NCBI GenBank assembly: GCA_027531565.1
Contig: JAPZSB010000005.1
Location: 248,001-312,000, forward strand
Reading direction: 5' to 3'
Source: Beijerinckiaceae bacterium
GTDB taxonomy: Bacteria; Pseudomonadota; Alphaproteobacteria; Rhizobiales; Beijerinckiaceae
Length of the DNA: 64,000 nucleotides
The translations under genes were made by a program, and so were the position numbers. The notes beneath the pieces were generated by a model. The model saw nothing but the letters and a program-made list of their open reading frames with translations, did no database searches and was not told the DNA's origin. Shown one piece after another: positions 16,213 through 26,064 of this stretch; position 1 is the stretch's first letter, and every line of letters begins with the position of its first letter.

Positions 16213-17187
16213 TCAGCGCGTGCCCCGCAGAGACAGTTCCGACATCAGCGTATCGGCCCCCGGAAGATGTGCCGGGCGAAATCGTGCGCTGGTCGGTGTG
16301 TCAGTCTCGTCAGCCTGGACAAACGGGGCCGCAAACAGGTCCTGCCGCAGGCTGTTCAACGCGATGACCGGGCGGTAATGCGGAGTATTCGCATCGCTGT
16401 CCAACGTATCGTAGCGATTGTCGAGCAAGTGCCACGCAAATCGGCCCCGGACAGCGAGAACAGCATGGTCATCGCGGGCCTTATGGTCACGCAGCAGGAC
16501 AATGCGCATGTCGTCCTCGGCGATTCCGAGCTCCTTCAGCAGATAGAACTTGGCGATCGCATAGTCTTCGCAATCGCCCGCTTGCGCCAGCGTCTTCAGC
16601 GGGCTCGACCAGACATCCGCTTCGGAATGCCGGGCCAGGTCGCTCTGGTAGCGGACGGAGGCGTTGACACGGGCATTGATCAGCGCGATCTGCGCATCCC
16701 GGTCCAGCGGTCGTGCCTGCCTCACCATCGAGAGGAAAGCACTGCCGGCCTGCGGACAGCGGGCGGGATTGCGCTCGCATTGTTCGAGGGTCACGCGGTC
16801 GCGCATCCAGTCCGTCTGGATCCGACGCCAGTTCAGCGCCACTTGCGTGTGGAACGACGGGAAAAGCTGGTAGCCGGAGCCCAGATAGGGCGATTCCCCG
16901 GCCTTTGCCGCCGGATTTTCAGGGTCCAGTGTCGACAGGCGCAGCGGCCAGGTTTGCGTCTCGCGGTCATTCCGATGGGGCTTGCCCTCCTGACGATCCA
17001 CCAATTGCCGGATCGTGAAGAATTTCGGGCCGTCATCCAGCCGGGGCGTCACCGTGAGGGCGGCACCGGGGCGCTTCACCTGCGCGGTGTTCTGGGCCAT
17101 CACGGGCGATAGCAGGGCGAGAACCGGAAGGAATCCGGCAACGAGGCTGACAACGGGCCAGCGCCAATGCATCCAGTGACTCGACAT
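16213..17187 (-). CDS. LapG-like periplasmic cysteine protease (BTLCP family)
   Basis: A 324-residue exported protein: signal-like segment WRWPVVSLVAGFLPVLALLSPVMAQ, then a transglutaminase-like protease domain. The Cys-His-Asp triad is visible as AGDCEDYAIAK, DDHAVLAV and LLDNRYDTL. This family (DUF920/BTLCP) includes LapG, which trims the N-terminus of large type I-secreted adhesins and is restrained by the c-di-GMP receptor LapD. The type I exporter just upstream supports that role, but no lapD and no adhesin gene lies in the window. It starts at the ATG at 17187, or possibly a GTG four codons earlier. Confidence 0.82.
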   Translation of the reverse strand: MSSHWMHWRWPVVSLVAGFLPVLALLSPVMAQNTAQVKRPGAALTVTPRLDDGPKFFTIRQLVDRQEGKPHRNDRETQTWPLRLSTLDPENPAAKAGESPYLGSGYQLFPSFHTQVALNWRRIQTDWMRDRVTLEQCERNPARCPQAGSAFLSMVRQARPLDRDAQIALINARVNASVRYQSDLARHSEADVWSSPLKTLAQAGDCEDYAIAKFYLLKELGIAEDDMRIVLLRDHKARDDHAVLAVRGRFAWHLLDNRYDTLDSDANTPHYRPVIALNSLRQDLFAAPFVQADETDTPTSARFRPAHLPGADTLMSELSLRGTR

Positions 17188-17235
17188 AGGCAACCCCACA
17201 CCTGTTGGCGAAGGGAAGCGGACCCGGAAGTCCTG

Positions 17236-17249
17236 CCTGATTGATCAGG
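17236..17249. promoter_or_regulatory. Perfect palindrome upstream of the lapG-like gene
   Basis: CCTGAT-TG-ATCAGG lies about 50 bases upstream of the protease start, in the 189-base gap behind the hlyD-like gene. It could be an operator or a small hairpin in the leader. Nothing identifies a binding protein. Confidence 0.3.
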
Positions 17250-17376
17250 TCTCCAACCCTGCGCCTCTCGAGCATGCGTGGCCGGTGTCGGTTTTTGGTT
17301 AAATCCTGCGTCGCTCGTCCCTGAAACTGGTGGCGTGCTTTCGCATCAGCCAAGGGATTCCATCGATTTTTATTGA

Positions 17377-18693
17377 TTATCGCTCACGCAAGGCTTCATC
17401 GAACACCTTGCGGATGGGGCGGAGCATGTAGTCCAGTACGGATTTGCGCCCGGTCAGGATCTCGACGCTGCCGACCATGCCGGGAATGATCGGGAGCTGG
17501 GCGGCATCCGCGCCGAGATGGCTCCTCTCGGTCCGGACAACCACACGGTAGAAGACCTCCTTCTGTTCGTTCGAGATGGTATTGGCGCTGATCCGCTCGA
17601 CCTTGCCGTGCAGGGAGCCATAGACTGTCGGGTCATAGGCAGAGATCTTCACCACGGCATCCTGCCCCGGACGGATGAAGGCGATGTCAGCCGGCCGGAT
17701 GTTGGCTTCGACGAGCAGATTGTCCTCGAGCGGAACGATATCCATGATTGCCTGGCCGGGCTGGACCACCGCCCCGATCGTGGTGACGCTGATCTTGTTG
17801 ACAATTCCGTGGACCGGCGCCCGGAGATCGGTCCGGCGGACGCGATCCTGTGCCGCCCGGATTGTCTCTTCGACCACCGCAAGATCGGCCTGGGCCTTGG
17901 CCAGCTCTTCTTCCGAGGTAGCCCGGAAGGTCGAGGTCACGCTGTCACGCCTGGCCTCCGCCTCGAGAATGGCCACTTCGGCCTTGGCGAGGGATGCCTT
18001 GACGACGTCGAGCTGGCCCAGCATTTCAGCAGCCTGGCGGTCGAGGCGCAGCATCTCGATTTCCGGCACGACACGCTGCTGGAAGAGCCTCCGGGTGATC
18101 GTGGTTTCCTTTGCAAGCAGGTCGACTGCCTGGGCAAGGCGCCGTTCCTGGGCTTGCAATTCGCCCAGTTCGGCCCGCCTTTGCCCGACCTGCTGGACGA
18201 TGACCTCGATATCCTGCGACAGTTTCCGCTGCCGCGCTTCGAAGACGAGCCGCTCGGCCTCCGCCGCGCGCACAGCTTCCTTGAGGAGCTGCGGCGGAAA
18301 GTCGATCTGGCCCTGCCCGAGGGCCTCGGCGGCCAGCCGTGCAACGCGGCTCGCCAGCGCAAGGCGTCGTTCGCGGATCTCGCCCAGCTGTGCGGCGAAG
18401 GTCGTATCGTCGATTCGCATGAGGACGTCGCCCTTCTGGACGATGGCGCCTTCCGTCACATGGATGTTCTCGACAAGCCCGCCCTCCAGCGGTTGGATGA
18501 CCTGAACCTGCCGCGAAGGAATGACGCGGCCCTCGCCACGGGTCACTTCATCAAGCACGGCGAGCGAGGCCCAGATGATGGCGGACAGGATCAGAACGGC
18601 TGTGACCCGGACGAGCAGGATATAGGTGCGCGGTGTCCGCAGCTCGACCGCTGCCCGGATATCGTTGGCGAAGGCGAAATCGTCCTTATGCAT
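17377..18693 (-). CDS. Type I secretion membrane fusion protein (HlyD/LapC-like)
   Basis: A 438-residue HlyD-family adaptor: short cytoplasmic N-terminus, one helix (YILLVRVTAVLILSAIIWASLAVLDEVTRGEGRVIPS), then a lipoyl half (QPLEGGLVENIHVTEGAIVQKGDVLMRID). A coiled-coil of about 180 residues and the return RTDLRAPVHGIVNKISVTTIGAVVQPGQ follow. GEGRVIPSRQVQVIQ is typical of adhesin and RTX exporters. It overlaps the 3' end of the ABC gene by 8 bases and would bridge it to TolC. Confidence 0.9.
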   Translation of the reverse strand: MHKDDFAFANDIRAAVELRTPRTYILLVRVTAVLILSAIIWASLAVLDEVTRGEGRVIPSRQVQVIQPLEGGLVENIHVTEGAIVQKGDVLMRIDDTTFAAQLGEIRERRLALASRVARLAAEALGQGQIDFPPQLLKEAVRAAEAERLVFEARQRKLSQDIEVIVQQVGQRRAELGELQAQERRLAQAVDLLAKETTITRRLFQQRVVPEIEMLRLDRQAAEMLGQLDVVKASLAKAEVAILEAEARRDSVTSTFRATSEEELAKAQADLAVVEETIRAAQDRVRRTDLRAPVHGIVNKISVTTIGAVVQPGQAIMDIVPLEDNLLVEANIRPADIAFIRPGQDAVVKISAYDPTVYGSLHGKVERISANTISNEQKEVFYRVVVRTERSHLGADAAQLPIIPGMVGSVEILTGRKSVLDYMLRPIRKVFDEALRER

Positions 18694-20938
18694 CGGCAGC
18701 GCCCCTCGATGCGGATGATCGCCTGCTCAGCCCGGCCAGGACCGTGTCGCGCGGACCATCGGCGATCAGGCGGCCGTTTTCGAAGACCAGCAGCCGCTCG
18801 ATGAAGGACAGGAGGGAAACCCGGTGCGTGCAGACGATGAACGTCGTGTCGCGACCCAGCGCGGCATCGAGGCGGGCGCAGAACTCTGCCTCGCTGGTGA
18901 CATCCAGCGCGCTGGTCGGCTCGTCGAGAAACAGGATACGGGGCCGCCTGAGCAGGACGCGCGCAAGCGCGACGGACTGGCGCTGACCGCCTGACAGCGA
19001 ACGTCCGCCCTCCGCGATCCGCATGTCATAACCCTCGGGGTGCTGGGCAACGAAGCTGTCGATCCCGGCCAGTCTCGCGGCGGCAATGATGTCCTCGTCG
19101 GTCGCATCCGGCCGGCCGAGGGCAATGTTCCGCCGCATCGTTCCCATGAAGAGCTCGGAATCCTGGAGGACGAACCCGATATCCCGCCTGAGCTCGATCG
19201 GGTCGAATTGACGCTGGTCCGCGCCATCCAGCAGAACCCGGCCGGAATCGGGGGTATAGAGATTGACCAGAAGTCGACCGACCGTCGTCTTTCCCGAGCC
19301 GATCTTTCCCACTATGCCAACCCGCTCGCCGGGGCGGATCCGGAAGCTGACCTCGTCGAGCGCCGGCTTCGGCGAGCCGGGATAGGCGAAGGTCACGCGG
19401 TCGAACTCGATCGCTCCGCGCTTGATCCGGCGGGCAGTCCTGACCTCGCCGGGGGTAGTGTCCGTTTCCAGCTTCATCAGGGCGTCGATGCCCTGCAGGG
19501 CGATCAACGTCTGGTTGGCGCGGGAAATCATGCCGGCAAGATTGGCCAGCGGGGAAAGCACCCGCCCTGCCAGCATGTTGGCTGCGACAAGAGCACCCAC
19601 CGACAAGGCGTTGTTCATGACGAGAAACGCACCGCCGACCATGATCCCGAGCGAGGTCATCTGCTGGGCCAGGTTGGACAGCGTCAGCGCGAGGGATGAC
19701 CAGTGATGGACCTGCTCGCTCGCACGCGCGGATTGCGCGACCGACCGCTCCCACGCCGTTTGCAGGCTGGATTGCGCTCCCATGACCTTGATGGTCTCGA
19801 GGCCATTGAGACTTTCGATCAGGAGCCCGTGCTTGGCGGAAGCTTCGCCCTGGAACGTCTTCATGGCCCGGTCGAGCGGTCGCTGGATCAGGATTCCGAT
19901 GGCCATGACAACCGGCAGGAGAATGAGCGGAATCCACGCGAGGGGGCCGGCAATGAGGAACAGGATCCCGATGAAAAGGAATGCGAAAAGCAGGTCCGTC
20001 ACGGCGATCAGCGTGGCGGAGGTAAAGAATTCCCGGACGGAATCGAAGTCCCGGATCTGGTTCGCCAGGACGCCGACCCGTGCAGGTCTGACCCGCATCC
20101 GGATGCTCAGCAGGTGCTCGAAGATCTGTGCGGCGAGAACGCCGTCCGCCTGTTTCCCGGTCAGATCGATCATGTGCGACCGGGCAAACCGGAGGATGAA
20201 ATCGAAGGCGATCGCCAGCAGGACGCCGACCAGAAGCGCGACGAGCGAGGAGACCGCATGGTTGGGTAGCACCCGGTCGTAGACCGCCATGGTGAAGAGC
20301 GGAAACGCGAGGGCGAGGATGTTGATGATGAGCGTGGCCAGCGCGATGTGCCAGTAATTGGCCTGGAAACGGCGGACCACATCGAGGAACCAGCGATAGG
20401 AACGCCTGTCGTTCGCAGCTGCCGGATCCGCCACGTCGACAGGCCGGATCAGGAAGGCAAGTCCCGCATAGCCGGCCTCGACCTCGTCGTAGGGTCGGGA
20501 TGCAGCCTCGCCAGCGGCATCGCCGGGAAAGCGGACCAGTTCGCAGCGCCTGCCGGCCGGATCGATCCGTTTGAGGATGACAGGCTCGCTTCCGAGGAAG
20601 ACGAGGCAAGGCAGGACCAGCGGCGAGATGTCCCGGAAGGGACGCTGGACAGGTTCTGTTTCGAGGCCGGCCCGCCGCGCCGCCCGGGCAAACAGCGTGA
20701 TCGAAAGCGGCGCCCCTTCCAGCGGCAGGCCCGACAGCACGATATCCTCGCTGACCGCACGGCCATGATGCGCAGCGAGATGAAGGAGCGCCTTCAGCAA
20801 CGGATCTCTGGAACGGCTTTCGGACAACAGGGGCACCGGAAAGGTTTGCGCCTCGCCCGGCATTGGCCGGGAACGAGGCGGGGTGGGTGTCAAGGAGCAG
20901 GCTTCAAGGCCTGCCGCGATCGGGCCAGAGACAGCCAC
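18686..20938 (-). CDS. Type I secretion ABC transporter (LapB/HlyB-like)
   Basis: A protein of up to 750 residues. An N-terminal C39-like domain (about 40-165) lacks the catalytic cysteine, so it would bind rather than cleave its substrate. It is followed by a six-helix membrane domain (about 200-480) and an ATPase with Walker A GKIGSGKTT, signature LSGGQRQSVALARV and Walker B RILFLDEPTSALD. This architecture exports RTX proteins and giant adhesins. The start is uncertain: GTG at 20938 has no visible ribosome site, and an internal ATG at 20863 (MPGEAQTFPVPLL) is an alternative. Confidence 0.88.
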   Translation of the reverse strand: MAVSGPIAAGLEACSLTPTPPRSRPMPGEAQTFPVPLLSESRSRDPLLKALLHLAAHHGRAVSEDIVLSGLPLEGAPLSITLFARAARRAGLETEPVQRPFRDISPLVLPCLVFLGSEPVILKRIDPAGRRCELVRFPGDAAGEAASRPYDEVEAGYAGLAFLIRPVDVADPAAANDRRSYRWFLDVVRRFQANYWHIALATLIINILALAFPLFTMAVYDRVLPNHAVSSLVALLVGVLLAIAFDFILRFARSHMIDLTGKQADGVLAAQIFEHLLSIRMRVRPARVGVLANQIRDFDSVREFFTSATLIAVTDLLFAFLFIGILFLIAGPLAWIPLILLPVVMAIGILIQRPLDRAMKTFQGEASAKHGLLIESLNGLETIKVMGAQSSLQTAWERSVAQSARASEQVHHWSSLALTLSNLAQQMTSLGIMVGGAFLVMNNALSVGALVAANMLAGRVLSPLANLAGMISRANQTLIALQGIDALMKLETDTTPGEVRTARRIKRGAIEFDRVTFAYPGSPKPALDEVSFRIRPGERVGIVGKIGSGKTTVGRLLVNLYTPDSGRVLLDGADQRQFDPIELRRDIGFVLQDSELFMGTMRRNIALGRPDATDEDIIAAARLAGIDSFVAQHPEGYDMRIAEGGRSLSGGQRQSVALARVLLRRPRILFLDEPTSALDVTSEAEFCARLDAALGRDTTFIVCTHRVSLLSFIERLLVFENGRLIADGPRDTVLAGLSRRSSASRGAADA

Positions 20939-20955
20939 GCGGCACGAACGGTCGA

Positions 20956-22332
20956 TCAGTGCAGCGCCCCCTTGAACGGGTTGCCGAACGACGTCGGGAA
21001 CACGGATCGGGCGTCTTTCGAGGTCGGGCTCGCATCCCGCGGCTGGGCGATGTTCAGACGGGCAAGCAATTGCCCGGTCGTGGCCAGCAACTGATAATCC
21101 GCGAAGACCGCGACATTGCGGGCTGCTTCCAGCGAAAGCCGCGCGTTGAAATGGGCATTCTCGGCGTTCAGGAGGTCGAGAAGGCTGCGTTGCCCGAGTT
21201 CGTACTCTCCACGATAGGCGGTGACCACCGCCTGTGCGGCACGGACCTGCCCCTGGAGCGAGGCAATCCGGGCGCCCGAGAATTGTCGGACCCCCCAGGC
21301 CCGGTCGATCGATTCAAATGCCGCCCGGCGCAGGGAATCGACTCGGCTCCGGCTCTCGGCCACCCGCTCGCCCAGTTCCGTGCGGCGGGCAGTATCGGTG
21401 CCTCCGGAGAAGAGAAGCCAGTCTGCCCGCAGCTTGACGGAGGTCTCGTCGAAACGTCCGCGCGTCTGGCTTGAATCCCGCCCCGACACGGCGCGCCCCT
21501 CGAGACCGACCCGCGGCAGGAAAAGTCCTGTCGTCGCATCGTAATCCCGTTCCGCAGCCGTCACATCGCTGGTTGCCGCCAGCAGGGTCGGGTTGGCGGC
21601 AATCGTCAGGTCGAAGGCCTTCTGCCGCGTCGCAGGCAGGCCGGAAAGACGCAGGGGCCCAGCCAGATTCCCGGGCGCGATTCCCACGGATTTGCGGAAC
21701 GCAGCCCGCGCTTCCTCGAGGCGGATCCGGAATTCCGCCAGCACGGCGCGAGCGGCGGACAGGCGCTCGTTCACCTGCTCCTGATCGCCCATCCCGGCAC
21801 GGCCACCGCTGAAGCGCTGGCTGATCGTATGCGCGAGCCGCTCATGCACGGCGACGTTCTCGGCGGCCAGGGAAGCGGAGGCAGTGAAGCGCTGGATATC
21901 AAGGAAGGCCTCGGCAGTGTCGAGAGCGACCAGCTCGGCCCTCTCGAACGTCCGCCACGCGGCGGCATCCGACCGTGCCATCTGGCGGTAGATCTGGTTC
22001 AGCGTGGCGAACCCGTCGAAGAGAAGCTGGTTGACGATGATTCCCGCTTCGCCGCCGGCCTTCCGCCATTCATTCGCGCCGGCAGCGGCAGACGCAATCG
22101 CCCGGCGGGAACGCTCATTCCCATATTCGGCCTGCACACGGACCTGCGGAAGCAGCCCCCCCTGCACCTGCCGCAGTTCCTGGTCGACCGCCCGCCTGTT
22201 CGCGGCGGCCTCTCCGATACGGGGATTGCTGGCAACTGCCATCCGGATGGCCTGCTCCAGCGTCATGGGCTGCTGGCCGGCGGCTGTGCCAAGCGAAAGC
22301 AGGAGAAACACGGCGGGAAGCGACAAACGCAT
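20956..22332 (-). CDS. TolC-family outer-membrane channel
   Basis: A 458-residue protein with signal peptide MRLSLPAVFLLLSLGTAAGQ and two TolC repeats. Motifs include MTLEQAIRMAVASNPRIGEAAANRRAVDQE, AYRGEYELGQRSLLDLLNAENAHFNARLSLEAARN and ADYQLLATTGQLL, all standard for the agglutination-protein/LapE branch. It precedes the ABC and HlyD genes on the same strand with a 17-base gap, so it is the outer channel of this secretion system and may also serve DevBCA. Confidence 0.9.
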   Translation of the reverse strand: MRLSLPAVFLLLSLGTAAGQQPMTLEQAIRMAVASNPRIGEAAANRRAVDQELRQVQGGLLPQVRVQAEYGNERSRRAIASAAAGANEWRKAGGEAGIIVNQLLFDGFATLNQIYRQMARSDAAAWRTFERAELVALDTAEAFLDIQRFTASASLAAENVAVHERLAHTISQRFSGGRAGMGDQEQVNERLSAARAVLAEFRIRLEEARAAFRKSVGIAPGNLAGPLRLSGLPATRQKAFDLTIAANPTLLAATSDVTAAERDYDATTGLFLPRVGLEGRAVSGRDSSQTRGRFDETSVKLRADWLLFSGGTDTARRTELGERVAESRSRVDSLRRAAFESIDRAWGVRQFSGARIASLQGQVRAAQAVVTAYRGEYELGQRSLLDLLNAENAHFNARLSLEAARNVAVFADYQLLATTGQLLARLNIAQPRDASPTSKDARSVFPTSFGNPFKGALH

Positions 22333-22524
22333 CGAAAAGGCTCCAAGGCAATGAATTGTAAAAAGCAGGAAGGTTCGAAACAGGACGCGCCTGCTCGATC
22401 GGGAATGAGGTCGACTTGAAAACGGGTGGTCGGAAGCTCTGGAAAACGGCTAGGTCACCATCTGCAATATATAAGAAACGACTAAAATAACGCGCCGGAG
22501 CACAAGGCAGGAAGACAGACGAGA

Positions 22525-22881
22525 ATGATCAAACGCGACAAAAACGATAGTTGTGAAAATCTCGTTACCGCAGAGGACTGGCGCTGGCAAGCGATCTCTG
22601 CGCGTCCCCGTCGGGCTTGTTCCGGCTTTGTCTACGCGGTTACAACGACCGGTGTGTTTTGTTGGCCCGGTTGCTCGTCCAGGTTGCCAATGTTGCGCAA
22701 TGTCCGGTGTTTCGAGGCGCCAGAGGACGCCATCTCGGCCGGATTTCGCGCCTGCAAGCGGTGCGGAGGCGGAATCACGCCTCCTGCGTCGTCCTCGGCC
22801 GGAACTTCGCCCAGAGGGCAGGGCCGACAAGCGCGACCACGGCGAGAACCAGCAGTGCCAGCGACAAGGGCTTCTCGATGA
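22525..22881 (+). pseudogene. ada: Truncated Ada: metal-binding N-terminal domain only
   Basis: The first 80 or so residues match the Ada zinc domain: WQAISARPRRACSGFVYAVTTTGVFC, then SSRLPMLRNVRCFEAPEDAISAGFRACKRC. All four zinc cysteines are present (C-x3-C and C-x2-C); the first is the methyl acceptor from phosphotriesters. The AraC and O6-methylguanine transferase domains that normally follow are missing. After CKRC the frame runs antisense into the 3' end of tctA and stops at 22881, so those last 35 or so residues are probably meaningless. An SD-like GGAAGA lies upstream. It may be a breakpoint remnant or an expressed small zinc protein; I favour a remnant. Confidence 0.72.
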
Positions 22882-24274
22882 AGATCCACCAGCTGCCCTG
22901 GCTGATCGTCATGGCCTGGCGGAAATTCATCTCGGCCAGCGGCCCCAGGATCATCCCGATGATGACCGGTGCGGTCGGGAAATCGAATTTCCGCATCAGG
23001 AAGCCCATGATGCCGACGAGGTAGAGCAGGACGAGGTCCACGACCGAGCGCGAGATCCCGTAGGAACCGACCGTGGCGAAGATCAGGATGCCACCATAGA
23101 GCAACGGCGCCGGAATCTTGAGCATCTTTACCCACAACCCGACCAACGGCAGGTTGAGTACGAGGAGCATCACGTTGCCGATATAGAGCGAGGCAATCAG
23201 CCCCCAGACCAGTTGCGGATTGGTTTGCAGCAGTTGCGGCCCGGGATTGATGCCGTAGCTCTGGAAGGCGGAGAGCATGATCGCGGCGGTGGCCGAAGTC
23301 GGCAGGCCAAGCGCCAGCATCGGCACCAGCACGCCGGCGGCGGAAGCGTTGTTCGCGGCTTCCGGCCCGGCCACACCCTCGATGGCGCCATGGCCGAACT
23401 CCTCCGGCTTGGGGGAGAGCTTCTTTTCGAGCGAATAGGAGAGGAAGGTCGGGATCTCGGCACCGCCGGCCGGCATGGCGCCGATCGGAAAACCGATGAA
23501 GGACCCGCGCAGCCAGGGCTTCCAGGACCGCTTCCAGTCCTCGCGGCTCATCATCACGGAATCGGTGACCTTGAGGACTTCCTCGTCACCGCCCTTGCGC
23601 TGGGCGGCCAGCCACAGCGTCTCGCCGATGGCGAAGAGGCCCACTGCGACGATGATGACGTTGATGCCATCGTAGAGTTCCGTCAGCCCGAAGGTAAAGC
23701 GAAGCTGGCCGGACTGGTTGTCCACGCCGATCATGCCGAGGAACATGCCGACAAACAGCGCCGTCATGCCGCGCACCGCGGATCCGCCGAGGACGGCCGC
23801 CACGGTGACGAAAGACAGCATCATCAGCGAGAAATATTCCGCAGGGCCGAATTTGAGGGCGAAGGCGACCACCGGCTCCGCCATGAAGGTGATGCCGATC
23901 GTCCCGATCGTGCCGGCCACGAAGGATCCGATCGCCGCCGTGGCCAGGGCTGCACCGGCGCGGCCCCGCTTGGCCATCTTGTTGCCCTCGAGCGAGGTGA
24001 CGATGGTGGCGCTTTCGCCCGGGGTGTTGAGCAGGATCGAGGTCGTCGACCCGCCATACATGGCACCGTAATAGATGCCGGCGAACAGGATGAAGGCCGC
24101 CGTCGGATCGACCTTTGTGGTGATCGGCAGCAGCAGGGCGATGGTCAGCGCGGGCCCAAGGCCCGGCAGCACGCCGATGGCGGTCCCGACGGCGACCCCG
24201 ACAAGGCACCACATCAGGTTGATCGGCGTCAGGGCAATGGCGAAACCCTGAAGCAGCTGGCCAAGCGTATCCAT
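22775..24274 (-). CDS. tctA: Tripartite tricarboxylate-type transporter large permease (TctA)
   Basis: A 499-residue membrane protein of standard TctA length. Conserved segments include [64 protein letters not shown] and [10 protein letters not shown], and [36 protein letters not shown]. It is the main channel of a TctCBA importer for citrate-like or other carboxylates. Its start overlaps the tctB stop. Its 3' end overlaps the tail of the ada remnant on the other strand. Confidence 0.93.
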   Translation of the reverse strand: MDTLGQLLQGFAIALTPINLMWCLVGVAVGTAIGVLPGLGPALTIALLLPITTKVDPTAAFILFAGIYYGAMYGGSTTSILLNTPGESATIVTSLEGNKMAKRGRAGAALATAAIGSFVAGTIGTIGITFMAEPVVAFALKFGPAEYFSLMMLSFVTVAAVLGGSAVRGMTALFVGMFLGMIGVDNQSGQLRFTFGLTELYDGINVIIVAVGLFAIGETLWLAAQRKGGDEEVLKVTDSVMMSREDWKRSWKPWLRGSFIGFPIGAMPAGGAEIPTFLSYSLEKKLSPKPEEFGHGAIEGVAGPEAANNASAAGVLVPMLALGLPTSATAAIMLSAFQSYGINPGPQLLQTNPQLVWGLIASLYIGNVMLLVLNLPLVGLWVKMLKIPAPLLYGGILIFATVGSYGISRSVVDLVLLYLVGIMGFLMRKFDFPTAPVIIGMILGPLAEMNFRQAMTISQGSWWIFIEKPLSLALLVLAVVALVGPALWAKFRPRTTQEA

Positions 24275-24771
24275 CAGATCAGTCTTTCGATCATCCCGCT
24301 GCCGATCTGGTAGCCGAGCACCCGGTCGAAGCCGATATAGGCCACCAGCGCGAGGGCAAATCCGATCAGGGCATCACGGAGAAAGGCACGGCTGCCGAAG
24401 GCGCGCGCGGTGAAGCTGAAGACCACCGTCGAGGCGATGATGAACCCGAATTGCGGGATCACCTGCGTCTCGCCCACCCGATAGCCGTCGATGAGGAGGA
24501 GGTTCATCGCGAGCCCGGCCAGCAGCCAGCCGAGGCCACGCCAGTCGAAATCGACGCCGCGCTCATGCTCCCAGCCACCGGTCAGGCCCTGGATGGTCAG
24601 CAGGAGGCCGAAAAAGGCGAGTCCAGCCGTGATGGCCCAGGGAACCACAGCCGGCCCGACCTTGGCATAGGCGGAGGAGGGAATGGCCGCCGTCGCGAAA
24701 CCCACGACGACGGCAAAGCCCACCATCCCGAGCCCGACCAGCAGTTCGGGCAGAGAAGGCTTCAGCACCAT
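24274..24771 (-). CDS. tctB: Tripartite tricarboxylate-type transporter small permease (TctB)
   Basis: A 165-residue protein with four predicted helices, at about residues 8-32, 43-62, 78-95 and 108-150. [22 protein letters not shown] and the paired C-terminal helices are typical of TctB, which is weakly conserved in sequence. Its place between tctC and tctA decides the call. Confidence 0.85.
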   Translation of the reverse strand: MVLKPSLPELLVGLGMVGFAVVVGFATAAIPSSAYAKVGPAVVPWAITAGLAFFGLLLTIQGLTGGWEHERGVDFDWRGLGWLLAGLAMNLLLIDGYRVGETQVIPQFGFIIASTVVFSFTARAFGSRAFLRDALIGFALALVAYIGFDRVLGYQIGSGMIERLI

Positions 24772-24774
24772 CGA

Positions 24775-25758
24775 TCAGGCCGCGAGACCGAGATCTTTGA
24801 GGATGCCGGTGATGCGGGCGGTCTCGGTTTCGATATACTTGGCGAAGGCATCGCCACGCATGTAGATGCCCGTCCAGTCCCGCTTGGTCAGTTCGGTCTT
24901 CCAGCTTTCCGAGGTGACCAGCTTGTCGAACAGCGCGATCAGCGCGTCCTGCTGGGCCTTGGTGGTGCCGGGGGCGCCGAAGACGCCGCGCCAGTTGAAC
25001 AATTCGACGTCGACACCGGCTTCCTTGAGCGTCGGCGCATTGATGCCGTCCTGGCGCTTGTCGGAGGAGAGGGCGAGAACGCGCAGCTTGCCGGCTTTTA
25101 CCTGCTCGGCGAATTCGCCATAGCCCGAGACGCCGCAGGAGACCTGGTTGCCGAGCAGCGCGGCCGTGGCCGGGCCGCCGCCCGCATAGGCCACATACGC
25201 CACCTTGCGCGGATCGACGCCGGCGGCCTTGGCGATCATGCCGGCGAGGATGTGATCCGAACCGCCGGCCGAACCGCCGGCCCAGGAAACCTTGCCCGGA
25301 TCAGCCTTCAGTGCCGCCACGAGATCGCCCATCGTCTTGAACGGGCTCTCGGCCGGAACGACGACCGCGAGGAATTCGCCGGTCAGGCGGCAGAGCGGCA
25401 CGACATCGGTAAGCTTCAGCGGCGCCTTGTTGGCGATGATCGCGCCGACCATCACCATCCCGCCGATCATGATGGCGTTCGGCTGGCCTTTCTTGGTGGA
25501 AATGAACTTCGGCAGACCGACCACGCCGCCGGCGCCCGGGGCATGCTCGAACTGGAAATTCTCGATGATCTTCTCGGCGCGCATCACGCTCTCGATGGCG
25601 CGGCCCGTACCGTCCCAGCCACCACCCGGCGCCGCCGGTACGAAGATCTGCAGCGAGGTCAGCGCCTGCGCCTGGGCCGGCGTCAGCAGCCCCAGCGGAA
25701 GAGTGGCGGCTACGCTGCCGGCCATGCCCGCTTTCAGGATAGTGCGTCGAGTTGTCAT
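24775..25758 (-). CDS. tctC: Tricarboxylate-type solute-binding protein (TctC/Bug family)
   Basis: A 327-residue secreted binding protein. MTTRRTILKAGMAGSVAATLPLGLLTPAQAQA is a Tat-like signal. Family motifs include FVPAAPGGGWDGTGRAIESVM, FEHAPGAGGVVGLPKFI, and SWAGGSAGGSDHILAGMIAKAAGVDPRKVAYVAYAGGGPATAALLGNQVSCGVSGYGEF. Bug-type proteins bind carboxylates; the ligand cannot be predicted. The ATG at 25758 has GGGAG upstream and is preferred to the track's 25773. Confidence 0.9.
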   Translation of the reverse strand: MTTRRTILKAGMAGSVAATLPLGLLTPAQAQALTSLQIFVPAAPGGGWDGTGRAIESVMRAEKIIENFQFEHAPGAGGVVGLPKFISTKKGQPNAIMIGGMVMVGAIIANKAPLKLTDVVPLCRLTGEFLAVVVPAESPFKTMGDLVAALKADPGKVSWAGGSAGGSDHILAGMIAKAAGVDPRKVAYVAYAGGGPATAALLGNQVSCGVSGYGEFAEQVKAGKLRVLALSSDKRQDGINAPTLKEAGVDVELFNWRGVFGAPGTTKAQQDALIALFDKLVTSESWKTELTKRDWTGIYMRGDAFAKYIETETARITGILKDLGLAA

Positions 25759-26064
25759 CACTTGGGCTCCCACAGTTTATCGTCTGGACTTGGCATCTTT
25801 TTCATATGCCCTTTCCGCGTAGCGTCCCAACCTGTCACCAAACTGACAAGCCGGATGAAGGCGTTGTCGGTCCCTTCCCGGAACGCCTCCGGCCACGCGC
25901 CATGCCCCAGACTGGCAGACATTGGCAGGGGCGACAAGAACCCACCGGGAATATGTTTGGCTGCACCACAGGGATGCATGGATGCGGTTGTGATCCGCCG
26001 CCGCCCTCGTTAGAACGACGCGGTCGGGCCTCCGTGCCCTGCCGCGAGGGAAGTGGACATCCGC
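25759..26064. other. Non-coding gap between tctC and maf, with an inverted repeat
   Basis: This 306-base divergent region holds no convincing gene; the ORFs listed through it have no recognisable features. TGTCA-CCAAAC-TGACA at 25833-25848 is a perfect 5-6-5 palindrome and GGCAT/ATGCC at 25792-25810 could form a small hairpin. The first lies about 75 bases upstream of tctC and may be an operator for the Tct genes. No regulator gene is adjacent. Confidence 0.4.
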
